Assembly: GCA_963678675.1 (NCBI GenBank)
Contig: OY783194.1
Location: 32,280,278 to 32,344,277, forward strand
DNA from: Xiphydria camelus
Taxonomy: Eukaryota > Arthropoda > Insecta > Hymenoptera > Xiphydriidae
Length of the DNA stretch: 64,000 nt
Reading direction: 5' to 3'
Both the position numbers and the translations under genes were made by a program. The notes below the pieces were generated by a model, which searched no databases, was not told the origin of the DNA, and saw nothing but the letters and a program-made list of their open reading frames with translations. Positions 20,701 through 33,009 of this stretch are shown in pieces (the first letter of the stretch is position 1; every line of letters starts with the position of its first letter).

Positions 20701-23100
20701 AAAGAACGGCAACTCCAGTCGAAGCTAAAAAATCGAAGATACCGTGGTGCATTAAAAATCCTTGCGAAGAATGCTGGAAGGAGAGTATGGAGTGCAAGCA
20801 GTGTCCTCTGAGTCAAAATGTTCCATGTCAACAGTGTCGTGAATACGAAGACCAAAAATCGCTTCCGAAAATGGATAGCTCTGGAAAAAAATCTGACGAG
20901 AAACGTGATCCTAAATGCACTTGTATGTGTAACGACATCGAAATGGAAGGAGTGAGGAAGAATTGACTTTTGAATTTCAAAAAACTTGCATAAAATTGTA
21001 TCGTTTATCAATGACATGGGCCTAATCTTATAGTTGTGTCCCTGCGGTTGCGGCTACTTCACAGAAGGCGAGGACGAGCCCTGTCCCTGCATGTGCGGTC
21101 AGCTCGTGGAACCACCACGAAAAGAAAAAGAACATTCTAAAAAGCAAGTCCGCATAAATTGCATTTTTATAATTTTTCGCTAAAAGATTTCAGACACTAG
21201 GCTTCTCTGCATACAAATCACGCTCAAAGACTATTCATCTCGTTCTCTTTTAGACTTCCAGGTTCCCGCCCAAGCAATTGCGACATGTGCACCTGTGTAG
21301 AATCCATCGAGAGAATTGTGCAAGAAGACAGACAAGCGTACCCGGGAAAGACGACCAAAGAACCCTACGTGAAACCCGAGACTCCGGAAAACGTTGAAGA
21401 CGAGGTCGAGCGTCTGGCGGGAAAATTGCGAGATGACATCTGCGCGGTGAGCAAAAAGAACGATTTACTTCGACGACTGATGGACAGTTGTTGCTGCGCG
21501 AACGAGAAGGTTGAGACCGTCTTGAAGAAGGATTGTTGCAACTGCTACGAACCAGCACCCATCAGAGTTACGTACTCTGGTTAGTCAACTAATTCCCTGA
21601 TATTTCAAATGTCCAGAAAATGATTAATAATTAATTAATCAGGGTTGCTATCGGCAATCGAAGTGCTCCAAGCCAAATGTCGTAGCAAGGACGGAATGAT
21701 AGCTTTGCTGGCGGAAGAGTTGAGGGGCAGCGACAATTCCGAACGCATCGCTGACAACTTGACGAAACCCTGCGCCGATAAATCTTCACGGGACTTCGAC
21801 CAATGTGCCTTGTACAATTACTTGAAAGGAACCGCTTCTGCAGAAGTTCGGATTTTCGACACTAAATATTTATAATCCAGTTTTTAAAAAATATCCCACC
21901 TCTTATTTTGTTGACTGATCTCTACTTTATTCAAATTTCAGAAGACTCCATCGCCATCGGGCTCTAAGAAATCGGTGAACGTGGACGAGGCAAAGCATGA
22001 TAAATTAACGAGCAATTCTAACGTAACGGTGCCTAAACCGCGGGACTTTATGGTCACCCGAGAGTTGTGCAATTGTGTCTTCGTTTCGTGGAAGACTCCT
22101 GAGACTTTAAACGAGGTCAAGGGCTACGAAATCCACGTCGATGGGTTCGTATTTTAAATTTTATGAGTCGTTCTATCTCCCTGCGGCTCTCTTATAAAAA
22201 TCCATCTTCAGCGCAAGGATTTCAATGCATTTCCTCTTAGTAAAAAAATAATCCTCCACATACTAGCATCACCTCGTATTTGCAACAATTTAGATTTATC
22301 AATACAGCAAAAGGATTGCTCCTTGAAAGACAGTAACGAGTCCAATAAAAAGATTATAATTTTGCAAAGAGGGGAATTCCATTGAGACTCTGTATACAGG
22401 GTTTCACATTAGCCAGGGAGTTTGGCTATGTGAATTACACCTTCCGAAGCAACCCAACAGCTAATCACTACTCGAACGAGGACCGTTACGTCGTGCTATA
22501 TTTGAAGATACAGACACGCTATTTGCAGGCTTCGGAATCAGTGAAAATGATACGTACAGGCCAGACTGCACCAGAGCACGATCGTCGCGTCATGCCACAT
22601 TTGGGAGTACCGATGCCCTACTGACTGGCGTCAGGATCAATCATGTGGCAACGGTAGCAACAGCCTATAGTATTTGTATCCTAAGGACTTCACTAATCCT
22701 GTCGCCAGCCAATAATGTATCCCCAAATATGACATACCGTGACGGCCCTCAGTGAAGTAGTAATTCACTATCGATGTGCGTCAAACGGTACAGACTACAT
22801 GCCTAGACTCCCGAGCTAATGTGAAACCTTGTACAATAAGAGATGTATCACTCTGAAGTAAACTGATTGCTAGAGTACATGAATATAATAATAACATTAT
22901 TCTTGGCACTTTCCTTTCAATACAGCCTTCAAATAATCGTCACTTTCAGTTTCGTAGTAACCCGCGTGAGAAATCCCAACCGCACCGAAGCTGTTCTAGG
23001 ATGTATAAACGCGTCAAAGACTCTTCAGCTCACATTGTACGCGATGGGCTCGCGAGGCCGTCTATCGGAACCCCTGATGATAACTTATTCGCCATGCTAA
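17723..23100 (+). CDS. Gene B: coiled-coil, Cys-rich and fibronectin-III-like protein
   Basis: Exons 17723-18841, 18913-19029, 19445-20284, 20359-20473, 20575-20951, 21034-21143, 21254-21579, 21643-21845, 21942-22144 and 22950-23100 sum to 1186 codons plus stop. N-terminal residues about 15-80 match the small gene on the other strand. Coiled coils lie at about 195-260 and 265-330. From about residue 405 on come dense cysteine clusters: CICGF...CKCGC, CEIC...CEEC...CKQC...CQQC, CTCMC, CPCGC...CPCMC, CDMCTC and CCC...CCNC. The C-terminus (about residues 1070-1186) reads as a fibronectin-III-like fold with VSWKTPE, GYEIHVDG and LTLYAMGS strands, faintly similar to those of RIM-binding proteins. 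Intron 6 uses a GC-AG pair. No signal peptide or membrane segment, so probably intracellular. The clusters may bind metal. Not recognised as a named gene; function unknown. Confidence 0.78.
22397..22831. mobile_element. MITE with TA duplication in gene B intron 9
   Basis: Left end CAGGGTTTCACATTAGCCAG then GGAGTTT; the inverse of the right end is CAAGGTTTCACATTAGCTCG then GGAGTCT. TA flanks both ends (22395-22396 and 22832-22833). The element is 435 bases with 27-base terminal inverted repeats. TA duplication and CAGGG ends fit a non-autonomous Tc1/mariner-type element. The 80-codon ORF inside it is not recognisable and is probably chance. Confidence 0.8.
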
Positions 23101-24477
23101 AATCTATGATCACTAGTAGCCAAAATTATTTGGAACTTAAGTACACTCGCAAATACTGGATAAACGCGATGAACTAACATCAGATTCTCTATAATAGTCT
23201 ATTGTTGGTACTGTGAAATTAGAGAAAATAATAATAATGAAGATCGATCGATATACATACACGCCTACTTATGAGAAACATATTCATGGTAATATTAGGA
23301 AAGAAAAAAGGATATACATATACAATACCGAAATTTAAGATTCACTTCGGAATCCAAGATCATGGTCATCATCACATCGTCGTCCATTGAGAGATAATTC
23401 TAAATATTATCATTTTTCAGTAATCCAATAAAAATCCGACATCCTCGATTTATAGATTCATCGTCAATTGAATTCACTGAGAATAAGGTGCTACCCTGAA
23501 AAATTGCAGTGAGACCGATGAGTAGAGTGAAAAAATGACGAGCTGCGAACGACGTTTCTCGATGAACTAGCATCATCGGAGAAACGTTCGTTAATGACTC
23601 CTTCGATTTCTCAAAGAAATACGTAGCCAAGCAACGATCGACATTTGTGGGCATTTCTTAACACCAAATGCAATTGCAACAGGAAACGAGCCACTTTCAA
23701 TTACACACGCGTTGAAAAGATAAGGTATAATCCACGCGGTATACTGTAATAATATTTGATGATTACAAAGAATTAAAGAACGTGTTAATGAAAGTCTTAT
23801 TAAATAATGAAAGGCAATTAAACGTACTTGAGAAATTCGATAGATTTCTAATCAAATGTAAATGCTACCATCTCGAATTCAAACGGAATGCTACGTATCT
23901 CTTGGCACAGATAAGGATCTCACGTGCGATATATTATATTCATGCTCTTGTAAAACTTTAATTTAGACAAACACAAGGAAAGCAATCGAGTGACAACTCT
24001 AGAAACTGAAGAAGCATCAAAATCAGATCCGACGACTCAAAATACTTAGAAATCTGAACGTGAGATCCCTGAATTAAAAAAAAATAAAATAGCATACGAA
24101 TGACAACTTGCACGGTGATGATATAATACAAATGTGATACATAAATGAATTCTCCTCTTCGGCAAATCGCCTCTTCGAGCAAAGCTCCCGATGACGTGTA
24201 GAATTTATTTTCAGGCTCGAACATTCCCTTTCAACGAAAGTCTCACGCGGACGAATAAAATTGCCATTCCACGTCAATCGATCGAATGGGTCCTTCAAAT
24301 GCGAATCAATGAAAACTCCCACCGATTCCCAGTTATAAAAATACAAGACTGGAGATTTCTCAGTCATAGAACTGAGAAGCAGTGGCTATTCACCGATTGC
24401 CAGTGTTTTTCACTGATTCCGTTTCAAAGAGAGCGTCGATTGAAATCAAATGGAAATTCGTGTTCATCCGTGTGACG
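23101..24477. other. Gene B 3' flank and intergenic DNA
   Basis: AT-rich sequence, no recognised coding region. A candidate AATAAA for gene B lies at 23427-23432. ORFs on both strands in 23400-24475 are short and without recognisable motifs. Confidence 0.4.
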
Positions 24478-24851
24478 CACTGAGAAAAAAAATGGCTAAT
24501 TCGATTTAGTTGGTTTGAATTATTTCAAGCAATGAAATATTTTTTTAATTTATATAATCGTGTTCAATCCAATACCCATTCATTCGCAACTGATGTATCA
24601 CTCTGAGGAGATATTTAGTTGCTATAACTCAACATATTTAGTTACCCATATATGACTATTTTTGTGCAATTTGAAAAATTAAGCATTTTCTTCATGTGAT
24701 TAATATCTATACTTACATCGATTATATATACTTGTTTTGAATAAACGAATATTGAATTAAATACAATTTTCTTAGTTCAAATGAATATATTATCATTTCG
24801 ACTAATGTAAAGACAACTTAATCTTTTAACTACATCTTTTTTTTCTCAGTG
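24478..24851. mobile_element. MITE-like element with CACTGAGAAAAA ends
   Basis: The two ends are inverted copies of CACTGAGAAAAAAAA, with CG possibly duplicated at both borders. The interior is very AT-rich and non-coding. A similar partial end (CACCGAGAAAAAGAATTAAT) occurs at about 6047, so related ends exist elsewhere in the window. Confidence 0.55.
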
Positions 24852-24871
24852 CGCTTCGAATTATTTTGGTC

Positions 24872-25206
24872 CACCTTCGATTTCGACGAATCTGCGGAGA
24901 CTCATCGAAATCGAAGTACGGACGCTTTACGAGACTATCTCGTGAGCTAAATAAGTCACTAGCCCAAACGACGACCTGCAATTCGCTGAATCGCAGTCCG
25001 TAAACGTCTGTGCACATTTGATCGAATCTTCGAGCCCTTTATTCACTGCCACACTTTCTACTTCATTTTGAAATCTCCTCGGTCCGCCTTCGATCTACAC
25101 GAATCTCTAAAGATTTATAAAGATGAAGAACGGACATTATCAGGGATTTCCTTGCCAAGTAAATAAGCTCGAACGACGATCTGCGATCGTCGGAATCGCA
25201 GCACGG
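24872..25206 (+). repeat. Diverged tandem duplication, two units of about 130-140 bases
   Basis: Unit 1 (about 24872-25008) and unit 2 (about 25079-25206) share, in the same order, GGTCCxCCTTCGAT, CGAATCT, a CGGAC block, TAAATAAG, and CGACGAxCTGC followed by GAATCGCAG. Divergence is high and there is no open frame across both, so this looks like an old non-coding duplication or a degraded repeat array. Confidence 0.45.
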
Positions 25207-25299
25207 AATTGTTCGAGCCAATTAACTTCGAGCTTTCGTGTTCACTTCGCGCACTTCTAAAAACACTTCGATGACTTAAATATTTCATTTTCGCGTGCG

Positions 25300-25560
25300 T
25301 CCGGGTCTAGAACCGCGGGCGCTTGAATTCGAATCCCGGATCCGGAAGAGCTTTCGCGCGTTATTCCGCGAAGGAACTTCCGGCCGGCCCTGCCTACTTA
25401 AAACTAGACACACATTCGCTCGGAAAGTCTATCCTACCTCCCTCGGCTATATTTAAAAAGATGCAACACATTCTCGCCAACACAATCATTCCACGAATTC
25501 CATTCATTCCACCCCGGTGCAAGGGCCTACACTAGGGATAACGTCCCGGGACGCATCCGT
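25300..25560 (+). repeat. Possible interspersed repeat with a tRNA B-box-like block
   Basis: The block AATTCGAATCC at about 25328 resembles an RNA polymerase III B box (GGTTCGANTCC), and the following GC-rich segment stands out from the AT-rich surroundings. It carries a 70-codon frame (25323-25535) that looks like the compositionally odd translations of repeats. A tRNA-derived SINE is one reading; I could not identify a convincing A box. Confidence 0.25.
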
Positions 25561-26830
25561 CACCGGAGCTTGATCTACCTTTCATAATAATACACACCTG
25601 AATAATGTACACTTACTGTTTACGAAAGCTGAAAAAATATTTCATGAATATGATTAGCAGTTTATTCATCTAAACGGGCTAAGGACTCTATTGAATTGTA
25701 ATATATGTATATTTTTTCTGTAAAAATGTTGGAATATTGAAAAATAAGATGTAAGAAGTAAGAAATGCTCATCTCGAAACTCTAATTTCAAACAGCAGAA
25801 CACAATAATGCAAGAATATTCAACAATATATATTTTAATTGTAAGCAATTCTTCGAATCAAAATATTCGATTTAATATTGAAACCCCTGAGGCGTTCTCC
25901 AAGTAGAAGCAAAAACACTAAAAACTTCGCAAACTCGCATGAAATATTCACTTCGACCACGAGAACGACCTGTCGCGCAAACTCTCATCGTTCCTCGATA
26001 AAATTCAATTCGACGAGTGTCTCTGACAATCTAAACGGCGAGAGGGAAATTTTTGTCAGCCAAGTCGGAGGGTCATCCGACTTCAAAACTAATTACGCGA
26101 GATCCAGAAAGATTTCTACCGAATATCGCGAAGGAAACAATGAGAGGCTAAACCTGAAATTATTGAAAGCATAGCGAGAAAGTCACGAGCCGAAACCGGT
26201 GAAGGCTTCGACTCGTGGTCACCGTGCACCGTTGTCGAAAGGAATGAAAATTACAACCAATTTTCGGTGTCGGTTCGGACCAATCGTCCTGCGACATGAT
26301 CGAAAACCGGAGGGACTCAAAGACATACGAACCCCTCTGCGTGATTCCCTTCGTCGAGGCGATGGCGGCTTACTGACATCTTCTTGCACTGCCCCCGGAG
26401 ATCCCTCCACATAGGCCTATTCCACGAAAATCGGCTAACCAAAAATGCTTGAATTTATTAATTACGATTTGTACGAAACGGACTACCGATTTAACGTGAA
26501 ATAGGCCTACTCTAGGAGACCGGCGGGACTTACGGCGGCCTCTTCTTTGAAGTCATCTGCTTCAGCCCCACATTTTGCATCCAACCATTCTTTTCAAAAA
26601 GACTGCGAATCTTCGAGGGCTATTCGCGAGGATTACCGATCTCGTCGGACGATCGAGACCTTTTGGTAAAAATAAAGAATGGAACGTATTAACGCGAATG
26701 CCAATGCCAAGGACTTTGCAGCCCCTATTTATTTCATTTTAGGGGAAATAAGGGAAATTTTGATAAAAAAGGAGATCTTCGAGAAATTGGAAACGTCGAG
26801 TGATTTTGAGAGATAACGATTTTTAAGATA
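25561..26830. other. Intergenic DNA, nothing recognised
   Basis: Moderately AT-rich, with a slightly more GC-rich segment at 26150-26620. No coding region, RNA gene or clear repeat was identified in it. Confidence 0.4.
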
Positions 26831-27608
26831 TACCTACAGAGTAGGGTGTTAACTATTAGCACCCCTTAGATATCTTCGAAACTATAAGATTCACAGAAAT
26901 ATTTGCTGAAATGAAATTGTACAGTACCAAGGAGGCCATCCGATAGCGATAATAGTTTTTTTGCAAGTGTAGGTACTTTGGACATTTAAAGGTCACCTCA
27001 TTTTTTTAAATGGATCGGTATGTTTTTGTTTCTGTATCATGATAGAGAAGCTTGAAACGAGTTCAACGATCTATCACATAAGGTCATTGAAGGTCACAGA
27101 AAGTACAGATAAAGCGTACAAAGAAGTACCAATTACACTTTACGACATGCAACAAAGAATTATTGCAGCCTGTACATCAATAAGTTCTGACGCTGTAAGA
27201 CTTGCAAGTCAATCAATTGTAAAAAGAATCCAATGTTACATTGATACTGATATATGGTCATCATTTTGAACACCTACTAAAAAACGTAGTAATTTTATTT
27301 ACTACCGAAACCGTAAGTATTATCGCCTATCTGTACTTTCTGTGACCTTCAATGATCTTATGTGATAGATCGTTGAACTCGTTTCAAGCTCCTCTATCAT
27401 GATACAGAAACAAAAACATACCAATCCATTTTAAAAAATGAAGGTGACCGTCAAATGTCCAAAGTACCTACACCTGCAAAAGAAACTATTATCACTATCG
27501 GATGGCCCCCTTCGTACTGTACAATTTCATTTCAGCAAATATTTCTGTAAACCTTATAGTTTCGAAGATATCTAAAGTGCTATTAGTTAATGCCCCACGC
27601 TGTAGGTG
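26831..27608. mobile_element. Foldback element with about 275-base inverted repeats and ORF remnant
   Basis: The left arm (26831 to about 27115) and right arm (about 27335-27608) are inverted copies with scattered mismatches, both beginning ACCTACAG at the outer end. The loop of about 220 bases carries the end of a decayed frame (27039-27269): YDMQQRIIAAC, then an S-I-V-K-R-I-x-C-Y-I block. The expected continuation G-H-H-F-E-H-L appears in another frame (27254-27275), so a frameshift has broken it. Such a tail is familiar from insect transposable elements, though I cannot name the family. A non-autonomous long-inverted-repeat DNA element is the best reading. Confidence 0.75.
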
Positions 27609-27820
27609 TAATGAAATACTAATTTTTATTAAATGAAGGAAGAATGTTTTTGTAACTTAAAAATTTATATCTCATGTTATATGTAAGTTAAAAATTTGAG
27701 TATCACAATCTGATTTAAGAAAAAGAAACCACCCGTCGAATCGAGTTTCTGTTCAGAAACATCAATTCAACTGGGTTCTTATATTTTAAATGAAATATTG
27801 ATGCTGGTAGATAAAGTGAG

Positions 27821-27890
27821 GCGCCTAGATACAAAACCAGATATTTCCTATATACTTATAAAGGAAATATCTGGTTTTGCATCTAGGCGC
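27821..27890. repeat. Near-perfect 29-base hairpin
   Basis: Arms GCGCCTAGATACAAAACCAG (then ATATTTCCT) and their inverse, with one mismatch, surround a 12-base loop. It may be a very short foldback element or, if transcribed, a small-RNA precursor-like hairpin. Confidence 0.6.
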
Positions 27891-28079
27891 ATCAAGTAGG
27901 AGTTATAATAGCAAAAAAATTGACCATTAGGACCCACTCACGTAATATAAAACGATGAAACGACAAATTCAACTGAAAAGCTGAATGGTAAACGGTTTTA
28001 GAGAAAAAATATCAAACTATAGGGGAAAAGGGGAAAATTACGAGTTTTATGGCGAAAAGGGGGAAGCTTGAAAAAATAG

Positions 28080-28550
28080 AGAGATAAAAGGGAATTCCTG
28101 TGGTAAAAAGGCATAGATCCATAAAAAATCCTTTAGAAATCCCATACAATTCCTTACGGAAATATGATATGCATTTGAAACAGCAATTCCAGATACCCAC
28201 CCATTAAAAATTGAGAAGAATTGATCGAAATTTATTGGATTCTATGCATAGATGTAGAAATAAGTAAAATCCCATAAAAATAAATGCCGTTCAAATTGTA
28301 ATTACCCAATTAGTAATTACAAATAGAATTACGTTTATGTGGGTTATTACCAATGGAATGGCATTAATTTTTATGAAATTCAACTTGTTCTTACATACGC
28401 GCATAGAATCACATATATTTCGATCAATAGTTTTCAGATTTTAATGGGCGAATATGTGGAATTGCTGTTTCAAATACGTATCATTTTCCATAAGGAATTT
28501 TGTGGGATTCCGTTGGGATTCTGTTGGTTCTTTTTCTCAACAACAATAGA
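28080..28550. mobile_element. MITE family 3, diverged copy
   Basis: The left half has CAGCAATTCCAGATACCC and GGATTCTATGCATAGATGTA; the right half has the inverse pattern (TATGTGGAATTGCTGTTTCA). These blocks are shared with 58474-58890 and 60936-61372. The ends are degraded, so borders are approximate. Confidence 0.6.
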
Positions 28551-28688
28551 GGACACACCGTGAAGCCTGCAATTCTTTCTGAAAAGTTTTCCTAGCATTT
28601 TGTTTCCCAAACGGAGACAAATCTACGTAGTATCGTAGAACAGGCATTCGTCTACGAGTATTAGCTAAAATTTAATCGGGAAGGCATA

Positions 28689-28726
28689 GTACGAGTGCGA
28701 GAGAGAGCGTCAACTCAGGGCGTTTG

Positions 28727-28761
<35 letters not shown>

Positions 28762-28769
28762 ACTCGTAC
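28689..28769. repeat. Hairpin with GA/CT microsatellite
   Basis: GTACGAGTGCGAGAGAGAG and its exact inverse flank a centre that includes a long CT dinucleotide run (28726-28760). The structure may be the remnant of a foldback element into which a microsatellite expanded. Confidence 0.55.
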
Positions 28770-29247
28770 GATTACACCAGTGAGAAATTCCTTCGGTCTT
28801 ATCACGATTTTTACCGCATCCGGTGGATCAATTCATCGCGCGGTGTTATTTTCGAGCGATTCACATAACGCGGCGTATTCAGACGATTAAGATATTCGTT
28901 CCGTCGTCTCGGGAGAAAGAGAAATGTCTTTACCTCCTATCTCGTTACTCCCGCGACGAGCGAGATTCCGAGCGGGTGAATTCGACGCTTCGGAACCAGA
29001 GTACACCTGGAAAGTCTTCTCCATTTCTTCCCAACGGTTGTCGCAGACTTCTCGATAAAGATTTGTCACGCGAAACCCATTTTTAACGGCTTTAAAAGCG
29101 ACTTTTTCCACTCACGGGGCGTAGTTCCACTCCAGTCTCCTCTTCGCGTGCCGCCGTGCGTGTCTTGGCGCGTTTACGAAGTTCACACGACCACCGGCAA
29201 GGGCTCAGCGTTAGCCTCGAACCCAAAACGCGTTGTCGAAAACATTC

Positions 29248-29530
29248 ATATGAGATTTTATGAATAATTCGATCTTGTAAGAGAGAATAAACTACTTTAA
29301 ATTAGATTTAATTATTAAATCTTATATTTAATGAACCACTTGAAGAGTTAGTCCATGTATTGCATTCAAAATTGAGAATTACAATAATAATAATTCTTTG
29401 CAATTCGCACCCGCGAAACACCCTGATCATTTAAGCAGACTATCCAACTAGTTTTAATATGAGATTTTATGAATAATTCGATCTTCTAAGAGAGAATAAA
29501 CTACTTTAAATGAGATTTAATTATTAAATC
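29248..29530 (+). repeat. Pair of 74-base direct repeats
   Basis: 29248-29321 and 29457-29530 are nearly identical, starting ATATGAGATTTTATGAATAA and ending TTATTAAATC, with about three mismatches. The 135-base spacer has no recognised content. The high identity suggests a recent duplication. Confidence 0.7.
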
Positions 29531-30082
29531 ATTTTATTGCATGGTTGAGCGCAGCGCCTCGAGAAATAAATCTGGAAGAGGAGTTCTGAGTACGGAATAG
29601 TTACCTAGATGGTGTCATAACTTTACTGCCAAATAATAGTCAAATTTTGAACGAAATATTAGAAGAACATCAGAATTGGATTGGTGGCACCTTCGCGAGT
29701 GCTAACGCGGATCGTTTGTCTACACAACACCACAACCCAAAAGGGTAAAGAGAACGATTGGACTAAATCGACTAAATACCTACAAAGCAACCATAGAGGC
29801 AGTAACACTGCGAGACGCATACCTAGATACTTCATTGGTCCTTTCTCTTGGACCCTGATATGTGATTCGTTGCATCTAAACACAGAACGTAAGTAGCCGT
29901 GTTGATCAACGACATGTGCGTATTGAAGAAGTGGGAAAATGAAGACGGTGTGGAATGGCGGTCTTGTGTAGCTTTGCACGTTTTGTAGAGGTTGTTTTTA
30001 CCGTACAGTCAGTGAAGAGCTCACGTTTCCTGTTAAAATTTTAGTAGAAAATCGAGAGTAATATTTCGGTCTTCTCTTTGAT

Positions 30083-30491
30083 AAACTAAAAGATATCAAC
30101 TCTCCTTTTATCACTTAAGACTTTCGATAATTCATGTGGTGTACCTAGGTACTTCATGGAAAACGAGATGTTGGCGCGTTGATTTGCTCCTTTTTCGGCA
30201 GACTGGAAGACACGATTGAGAGCTCAATTAATTATCGAGGAGCGATTTTATTCGTTTGCGAGCCCGACTTGAACCTGTAAAGTTTGGATTAACTTGATTC
30301 AAAGGAATTCATCGAATGGACACATAACCTCGAATCGATTCATTTCTTCTTAATTGACAGTGTAGTAATTCAAGAATTATAAAAAAGGAACAAATAACAT
30401 CGACGCGCCAACCTCTCGTTTTCCATGAAGCACACCACATGAATTATCAAAAGTCTCAAGTGACGGAAGGAGAGTTGACATCTTTTAGTTT
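30083..30491. mobile_element. Long inverted repeat upstream of wds
   Basis: Arms of about 110 bases (30083-30192 and 30382-30491) are inverted copies: the outer end is AAACTAAAAGAT, followed by CAACTCTCCTT, AATTCATGTGGTGT, TTCATGGAAAACGAGA and TTGGCGCG. The left arm has an extra ACCTAGGT. The centre is about 190 bases and non-coding. The right end is 24 bases from the wds ATG. Probably a foldback or MITE insertion that now forms the proximal 5' region of wds. Confidence 0.75.
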
Positions 30492-30515
30492 AGTTTTAGG
30501 TTGATATAAATCAAC

Positions 30516-32292
<1,777 letters not shown>

Positions 32293-32486
32293 GGCAACGT
32301 CGTCCAAGCATTTCGTCCAATTATCACTGTACAAATATCACGTCCCTATTTTGCGAAAGTGCGATGCTTCCGCGTACTCTACCTTACGTATAATTTTCAG
32401 CGAAACTGTATACAGACTGTATTGATTTCGAACGAATTGGGGCAATTATTTATGTGTAACGAATATTTCGCGCGACTCCTTTGGAT

Positions 32487-32492
32487 AATAAA
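32487..32492 (+). terminator. Poly(A) signal AATAAA of wds
   Basis: Canonical AATAAA 195 bases after the wds stop, on the coding strand. It lies just beside candidate minus-strand signals for poe, so the two transcripts probably end close together or overlap. Confidence 0.6.
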
Positions 32493-32518
32493 GCTACGCG
32501 TATATATTACGCACGTAT

Positions 32519-32658
32519 TTTATTACGACACTGTATGATTTTTCATCAAACCTCTCAGACTTCCAGTTTTTTGTGAGCGATCTGCTTAACGGCGCGGCAC
32601 TCTTCTTCGATGATGGGATAAGCAAGAATCGACTTTTAACGTTTGCAAGTATTTTATT
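32519..32658 (-). terminator. Candidate poly(A) signals of poe
   Basis: AATAAA on the - strand occurs at 32653-32658 and again at 32519-32524, about 350 and 490 bases after the poe stop. Either would end the poe transcript within or next to the 3' end of the convergent wds transcript. Confidence 0.5.
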
Positions 32659-33009
32659 ATATCGTTCTTCATCAACCACAAATCACTTTTATCAGTATGT
32701 ATTATTATATGGCTCATGAATGACGCGATGGTAACACGCTGTTGCATTATACATTGATGATTCGCCGCAGCAAAGGAATAAAACTAATGCGGCATAAAAT
32801 TCCAAAACTGACGCGTAAGCTGATTACTTTCTTCTTTTCTTTCCGGCTCGATCCAAGTTTAAGGAGATCGATGTCCCGGTGTACATCGCACGGCACGTGA
32901 CTAACAAATGTATATTCGAACGAGAATCCGATTTAAATGAAAAACAGGCGCATGGAGAGACAGTAGTGAGGGACGACACGCTGTCTCACCAGTTCCTCCA
33001 ATCTTTGAA

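Noticed and set aside
27039..27269. 76-codon ORF as a host gene
   Set aside because: It lies across the arm and loop of a foldback element and resembles a decayed transposon C-terminus.
29659..29979. 106-codon - strand ORF
   Set aside because: Hydrophobic-looking but with no recognisable family, no splice support, and located in a repeat-rich intergenic stretch.
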